Source of the DNA: Sipunculus nudus
Taxonomy: Eukaryota > Annelida > Sipuncula > Golfingiida > Sipunculidae
Direction of reading: 5' to 3'
DNA length: 64,000 nt
Assembly: GCA_026874595.1 (NCBI GenBank)
Contig: CM049320.1
Location: forward strand, 39,990,714-40,054,713
Shown: positions 57,960 through 64,000 of the stretch, one piece after another
Position numbering within the stretch: position 1 is the first letter of the stretch
Layout: each line of letters begins with the position of its first letter
The notes under the pieces: model-generated
The model's input: only the letters and a program-made list of their open reading frames with translations
Told to the model about the DNA's origin: nothing
Database searches by the model: none
Translations under genes and position numbers: made by a program

Positions 57960-59440
57960 TCACATCTTTATATACCTGTTTTGATAGTAAGTATACCGAA
58001 GACCAGTCACTATCGTCTATATTCAGAAATTTAATTATCCGTGGTGGCTTTAAAGTAAAGCCTACAATTTCATGTTTAATGCATCAATATATCTGCTGAG
58101 ATGTGGCTCTGATTTATATATTAAGTATATCATCATCTAGGAAAAGGAAAATAAGGGGTCTACTCAGAGATTCTCTCTAAAAATCAAATTCTTTCGAAAA
58201 AAATTCTTAAAGACCTATTCATTCCAATAACGAAAGGATCTTACATTATTATTATTATCAGACAAGTCCTTTGTAGTCATCGTTTCGACTTTAAAAAACT
58301 CATTCCAAAGATGATTTTATTATCAATTTGGACGTTTTTATTTAACCAAAGTAACTGATTTCCAATATCTTGTTATTCAAAGAAATCGGCCCTCAATAAC
58401 TGGATAAATCTCTCTAAAATGGTGCCAGTTTCGCTTTCTCCAGATTTATGTTATGATTACTAATAACAGTATATCAGTATTTCGAGTAAACTTATGTAAA
58501 TTAAAATTGCTTCTTACAAGGTTTGTCTTCTGTGTATAGATATCTTTTAACCCGTGATATTCTAGATGACACTATAATTGACTCTAAGTGCGGGGTTTTG
58601 TGACCACCATTTTCTATGTCTTGTAATAATAAATTTCATGGTAATTTCTCCATTTTACTTCTCCATTTAACCGATAAATCATTTTCTCCAGATGCTGAAG
58701 AATGAAATAGGAACTCATTTATAAATTGATATTGAAATTTTGATATAATAAATGTTTTAACTATCTGAATTCTTCCCTGCAGTGACAAGCTTCTCATTCG
58801 CCAGAGATTTATAATTTTTTCAATATTATTTAACTTTTTTATTATTTAAGTTTTCCTCCTCACATTCTTTCTTTTCAATTGAACAAAAGACAGCTAGCTT
58901 TTAGTACCTTTTTCAGGCCATTTAATATTCAATTGTTTCTTTTTCACATTTCTAAAAGCTCCTCTCCAATAGCCTTCTGTTTTTCCAGTGTAAATATTTA
59001 AACCACTGTAACTTCCAAATTTTTGACATTTTAAAATAATCTTGGAAGAATTCACACTACTGGTTCCTGCTTAAGTATCATCCGCATACTGTAAGATTTT
59101 AATTTCATAATTATCCATTTTAACAGCGCCTTTATTTGTTGTTGTCTAATAATCTGGCTTAACATTTCAATTTAAAGAATAAACAAATAAGGCGACAAAC
59201 GGTCTCCTTGTCGGACTCCTCGATGTCCTAGAAAATACCCACACCTAGTCCCATTATTTATCACTCTACTACTGATATTATGATACAACATTTTTATGAG
59301 ATTAATGAATGGTTCAGAAAAAAAATTTTCTTAGTGCTATAATCATAAACGGCCATTCTAATGAGTCAAAACCTTTCTCCAAATCCACTGATAGTAGAAC
59401 CCCTGGAATATCTTTATTTTCCGTATAATGTACTAAGTCT
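57960..59440 (-). pseudogene. LINE (non-LTR retrotransposon) reverse-transcriptase remnant
   Basis: Minus-strand translation shows GVLLSVDLEKGFDSLEWPFM (motif A with catalytic Asp), SSRVINNGTRCGYF...RGVRQGDRLSPYLFIL (motif B) and QYADDT (motif C, about 59096-59079). The downstream thumb-like segment is IINLWRMRSLSLQGRIQIVK, and LLWLNKNVQIDNKIIF lies further along. The order and spacing match L1/Tx1-type LINEs; the clade is not settled. Many stops and frameshifts; no endonuclease domain was recognised upstream, where the satellite begins. Confidence 0.82.
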
Positions 59441-59489
59441 TTAATTAGTCTAATATAAAATTTGTTATGCTATTTGCGATGTATGGGGA

Positions 59490-61480
59490 CCTACCGGCAG
59501 CCAGCTCTGATATCCACTCCCCCTGGCGGCAGTAATTTTATCACTGCGTGCTACGTGGTAGCATAAGCTGCTATCTACGCGTGCAACTCATTGGGATCGT
59601 CAATCCCGCCACTCTGATCTCCCCTCCCCCTGGCGGCAGTTTTAACACTGAGTGCTATGCTACCATTCCACCTACCCCAACCAAGCCAAGCAGTTTTATT
59701 GATAGCAACTTGCACATACAATTCATGAGGGCCCCTCTCGCAGGCCGCTTTGACCTCTACATCCCGTTTGCTACGCTACCCTAATACCCGCACCCCTGCT
59801 GATTTTTCGATTGGTATCATGCTGCTACTTGCGCTTGCGATTCATGGAGGGCCCCTCTAACCGGCCGCTCTGATTTTCTTTTCCTCCTGGTGGCAGTTTT
59901 AACACTGAATGCTTCGCTACCATTCCTCCAACCCCCCCTCCCCGAAATTTTTGGTAGCATTATAGCTGTTATCTGCGCGGGGACCCTCTGGCAGGCCGCT
60001 CATGTTTCCACTCCCAGCATGCTACGTTACCACACTCCCTACGCCGATCCGAATTTTTTTATTAGAATTATAATGGCTGATCTCCACTACAAATCGGCAG
60101 TGTCAACGTTGCTTGGTAGGCTACTATTTTTCCTACCCTCTCCCTATTATTTAATGGAAGCATAATAGCTGCTATTTGCGCATGTGATCTAAGGGGCCCC
60201 CTTTTGCTGGCCGCTCTGTTCTCCACTCCCCCTGGCGGCAGTTTTTACCCTGCTTGGTACGCTACCATACTTCCTACCCCCGCCCGATTTTTATTGGAAG
60301 CATAATTGCTGCTACTTGCGTGTGCGATCAATGGAGGCCCCTCCAGCCTGGCGTGAGAGTCCACGTCGCTTGCTATGCTACCATTCATACTACCCCTTCC
60401 CGATTTTTTCAATGGTAGCATAATAGCTGCTATTTGCGCGTGCAATCTATGGTGGCCCCTCTGACAGGTCGCTCTGATCTCCCCTTTCCCTGGAGACAGT
60501 GTCCTCGTTGCTTGCTTTACTACCATACTTCCTTCAGCTCTTGATTTTTTTTAAAATGGTAGTATGATAGCTGCTATTTGGTAGTATAGAAGCTGCTCCT
60601 GGCAGGCCGCTCTGATCTCCCTCCCGCTTACTGTAGTTTTTACCTTACTTGCTACGTACGCTACCGTACTTCCAACCACCTCCCGAATTTATTATTGGAA
60701 GCATAATAGCTGCTTTTTGCACTTGCAATCTACCGGGACCCCTCTGGCCGGCCGCCCTTATTTCCACTCCCCCTGGCGGCCTCCTCCCGATTATTTTAAT
60801 AGTGGCATAATAGCTGCAATTTGCGCGTGCGAGCTATGGGGGCCCCACTGGCAGGCCGCTCTGATCTCCACTCCCGCTGGCTGTAGTGTCCACGTTGCTT
60901 GACATGCTACCTCAATTCCTACCCCCTCCCGATTTTTTTTTTTCAATAATAGCAGAATAGCTGCGCGAGCGATCTATTGGGGGCCCTATGGCAGGCCGCT
61001 ATGATCTCCACTTACCCTGGAGGCAGTGTCCTCGTTGCTTGCTAGGCTACCATACTTCCTACCACTTCCGATTTATTTTGAACGGTAGCATAATAGCTGC
61101 TTTTCGCGCTTGCGATCTACCGGAGCCCCTCTGGCCCTGATTTCCACTCCACCTAGCGGCTTCCTCCCGATTATTTTCGGCTGCTCTGATCTCCACTCCC
61201 GCTGGCTGTAGTGCCCACGTTGCTTGACATGCTACCTCAATTCCTACCCCTTCCCTTTTTTTCAATGGTAGCGGAATTGCTGCTATTTGCGCGAGCGATC
61301 TATGGGGGGGGGGGGGGGGGGGCTCCGGCAGGTCGCTATGATCTCAATTCCACCGGTAGGAGGGGGGGGGGGGTCCTCGTTGCCTGCTATGCTACCATAC
61401 TTCCTACCCCTCCCGATTTATTTTGAACGGTAGCATTATAGTTGCTTTTCAGCGCGTATAATTCATGGGGGCCCCCTGGC
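59490..61480 (+). repeat. GC-rich satellite, unit about 140 bp, about 13-14 copies
   Basis: TAATAGCTGCTATTTGCGCG-like sequence recurs near 59815, 59945, 60168, 60304, 60420, 60567, 60706, 60808, 60955, 61091, 61274 and 61437. Each unit has GGCCCCTCTGGCAGGCCGCT, CTGATCTCCACTCCC, CTGGCGGCAG and CTACCATACTTCC blocks. It is much richer in GC than everything around it and includes two long G-runs (about 61305 and 61361). ORFs here are spurious. Confidence 0.93.
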
Positions 61481-61809
61481 ATATAGTATTCTTCTACTAA
61501 ACTGTTGTTTCAACTTCTGTAACATTGCACAAAATTATTCTTAGCTTGCCTTTGTTCAAGTTTATTTAAATGATTTTGGTTTAATTATTGGACAGTCAAA
61601 GGACTGTGAGATACTTTGGTAAAAAAAGATAGTAGATTTATTGTGGTAGCGGACTGAGCTCTATGGGTATATAAGCAGAGCTGTACAGGCAACAAAATAA
61701 TTATGTGTAGGTTAATCTGTATTCTGATGTTGCTTTTAATAGGCATCTGTTATTATTCTAAACATGTTTGATAAAAAAATCTTACGAATACGTCAGCATT
61801 GTAGCTAAT
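61481..61809. other. no gene seen
   Basis: AT-rich, no recognised feature. Confidence 0.5.
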
Positions 61810-62260
61810 GTCTTTCATGAGTTCACTCAGTGCAGTAGCTACACCTGCAAATTTGTTCGGTTCACTTGGGTGCATCTGCCTTCCTTATTTTATCTTGGTC
61901 ATCCAAGTGTACCTGACTGAGGAGTCTGATGTAACAGCCTTAACTTTTCGACTGCCCATTCATCTTTGATGGCTTTCTTAGGAGGGATTTGATATATCAG
62001 CCTAAAATTGTGCATGTCTATACTTCTCGGGTAGCTGGTGGCGCCACCTACATTTGTTTTTGGGGTTTCATGCATCTGAGCACATAGTTCAAGAGTTGGT
62101 CGAACTTTCTGCCTGAAATTTTCATGTCCATACATCTTCGAGGGCTTTCCTCATACAATACTGGTAATTCCACCTACAATCATATTTGTGTTGTGTCCAT
62201 CTGTGTCAATATTTCAGGAATGATGTTTGTGTATATAGCAAAAGTAAAACATGTTACCTA
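61810..62260 (+). repeat. dispersed repeat, copy B (of 45470-46000)
   Basis: Shares GAGTTCACTCAGTGCAGTAGCT, GGTTCACTTG, TCTGATGTA, CTGGTGGCGCCACCTACA and TTTGTGTTGTGT...GATGTTTGTGTA with copy A in the same order and orientation. Confidence 0.78.
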
Positions 62261-63359
62261 GATCGACCAGTCTGGAAAAGGATGTGCATATCTTGTTGTT
62301 TCTATGATAAGGTATATCGTGAAGCTTTAAAGACTCCAAATATATTGTGTAGGGATAAGGCAAAACAAAGGTATGGTTCTCAGGCACCTTTTTCAGAAAT
62401 CAGTGCGGATGGGCCATTTTTTACCTTTTTTGTATGTTTCGATAAAAATGTCATAAGATCAGAGAGAAACATAATAATAACAGAATGTTTTTTTTTTTTG
62501 CTAAATAAAAAAAAACATTTATGATGCGGGGGGGGGGGGGGGGGGGTAGACGCAGGCTGTGTCTGAGATCCATACCTTTTTATTGATATGTGTGTTTAAA
62601 AAAACTGCTTTCACATTGACATGATTTTTATATATAAATAATTTAATCCCACTATGCTTCGAGGATTTGGGAGTGGTAAAAAAGGCGTTATTTCGTTATA
62701 AACTTTGCGAACAGATGTCCCATTTACAGCAAACTCTTTTCCCAGAGATTCTTGCCTCGACGCCATTCCTGGAGTACGTATTTTCGTGTCGCTTTCCTGC
62801 GTCCTTATCAATCCCTTGGGTTTTTTTTTTCTCCGGGTCACACCGCGTAGAATCAGACTAACAAGAGAACGACTCTGACACCCACAATGCACCGGGGCTT
62901 CTAAATGCACCAGCGGCGCAAGTAAATGTAGCGAATAGGGTAATGTAGTTAGTTCAAATATGTTTGGACTAGAATTGTTTCAAAACAATTAACACAACAT
63001 GGGTGTTTTTATGGTAAGGACTTCATGGAATTAGTTATATTATAAAAGCACATGCATGCGCATGTGAAATGTAAACAAAGGATGTTCTCTTGAAAGGTAA
63101 CAAATTTTGTTTTTGAAGTTTGACCGTTGAGATAAGTCGTCCCGGACGTTCCACAGTGCCTAGCATGAAGAGATTCGTTTTGAGCAGAAAAAAAAACACT
63201 AATAAAAATAATTTAGGGACATTAAATAAAACTTAAATAACACACTCACACAACTCCAACGACCATTCGCAAGCAAAAAAACACAAACAATCCTATTTTA
63301 TTGTTTAGATATACTTTATTTGTCTTCACAAGTGATATTCATAGTTCCAGAATGAAATC
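62261..63359. other. no gene recognised; G-run at 62528-62546
   Basis: A minus-strand ORF (62766-62611) begins MASRQESLGKEFAVNGTSV and could be a first coding exon, but no clear donor or family supports it. Confidence 0.3.
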
Positions 63360-63980
63360 TTATACATCCTTTACAAACAAGGGACCTGTGGGTCATAGCG
63401 CTCAGCTAAAATTGATTATAGGAATGTTGGTGTAACATCCTAGTGTTTCTGATGATTGAGCACTTATATGAACTACATGAAAGAACAGATTCATAAAAAA
63501 TCTTCCCCTGTTGGCAGGTGAGCAAATGTTGAAAATGGAAGGTTTGGGATGAAAAGTTTAGCTTAAAATGCATCCTAATTTTATTAAAGAAGTTCGCCCT
63601 GTGACCTTGACCTTTGACCCCATGACCCAAAAATTAAAATGGAAGTTACTTGAGTAGTGGGCCATGTATTGGTCCAGTTTGAAATCAACATTTTCATCCA
63701 ACCTGGAGTTATCATTTGGAAACAAATATGTGGAAAGATGACCCTGTGACCTTGACCTTTGACCTAATGACCCCCAGCCCCCCCCCCCCCCTAAGGATTC
63801 TTACTTTATTGTTTGGCCATATGTAAATCAAGCTTGAAACTGATATGTCCATCCAAACTGGAGTTATCATCAAGAAACAATATTGATGGACAAACAGAAA
63901 GACGAACAAATGGACAGACAACCGGACAAGGTGATTACTATAGGGCATCCGCTTATTCAAACGGGGCCCTAATAACACAC
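63360..63980 (+). repeat. bivalve-type dispersed repeat with two about 145-bp units
   Basis: CAAGGGACCTGTGGGTCAT marks one end. CTGTGACCTTGACCTTTGAC occurs at about 63599 and 63744, each followed by CCA-GTTTGAAA/CTTGAAAC and CTGGAGTTATCAT. A GGACAGACAACCGGACAAGG tail precedes the far end. Confidence 0.75.
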
Positions 63981-64000
63981 AGGTTTCAAGACACTAGGTG

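Noticed and set aside
62611-62910. Possible first exon on the minus strand (MASRQESLGKEF...)
   Set aside because: Good start context, but no clear splice donor, no recognised domain and no following exon.
1-64000. CRISPR arrays or bacterial defence systems
   Set aside because: The repeats have no regular unique spacers and the DNA is eukaryotic.

Overview
The window looks like a repeat-dense stretch of a metazoan nuclear genome, most likely a bivalve mollusc. This is an inference from three things: AT-rich intron-containing DNA, dispersed 'gaccttgacctttgacc'-type repeats and GACGGACGG-type tails of the kind common in bivalves, and the mix of transposons. There are no bacterial-type operons, CRISPR arrays or rRNA genes. 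The only intact host gene I can support is a two-exon glycosyltransferase family 32 (GT32) gene on the minus strand (25871 to 22301). Its exons join in frame through a GC-AG intron. Almost everything else is transposons at different stages of decay, satellites and dispersed repeats.

Left part (1-12.4 kb): a Mutator-like (MULE) DNA transposon with 157-bp terminal inverted repeats and a truncated transposase fills 1-3071. A 757-bp hAT-like non-autonomous element with a perfect 8-bp target duplication follows, then a tRNA-derived SINE. A decayed minus-strand Gypsy element (gag, RT/RNase H, integrase; 6.6-9.6 kb) is interrupted by another SINE-like insertion. A composite repeat at 10.46-12.38 kb contains a local duplication with a 33-bp filler identical to part of that Gypsy integrase.

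Middle (12.4-26 kb): diverged tandem arrays (155-bp units at 14.2-15.5 kb, a second array at 15.8-16.9 kb) and a sharp 45-bp satellite at 21.2-21.9 kb. The GT32 gene has its catalytic DXD exon at 22.3-22.9 kb and its membrane-anchor exon at 25.36-25.87 kb.

Retrotransposon nest (26.0-35.05 kb): a Penelope-like element fragment is cut by a plus-strand Gypsy LTR retrotransposon. The LTR element has a complete 840-bp 5' LTR, primer-binding site, gag, protease, RT, RNase H, integrase, polypurine tract and a 3' LTR cut to 67 bp. Its Gag begins with an RRM-like domain followed by a capsid resembling PNMA-type Gag. The element is dead: it carries stops, frameshifts, a 568-bp internal duplication and a 214-bp MITE in its leader.

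Right part (35-64 kb): mostly dispersed and tandem repeats, a PHD-finger-like fragment (52.1 kb), a decayed coding region I cannot identify (54.4-56.1 kb, minus), a 75-80-bp satellite carrying a TTAGGG-like core (56.5-57.7 kb), a LINE reverse-transcriptase remnant (58.0-59.4 kb, minus) and a GC-rich satellite of about 140-bp units (59.5-61.5 kb).
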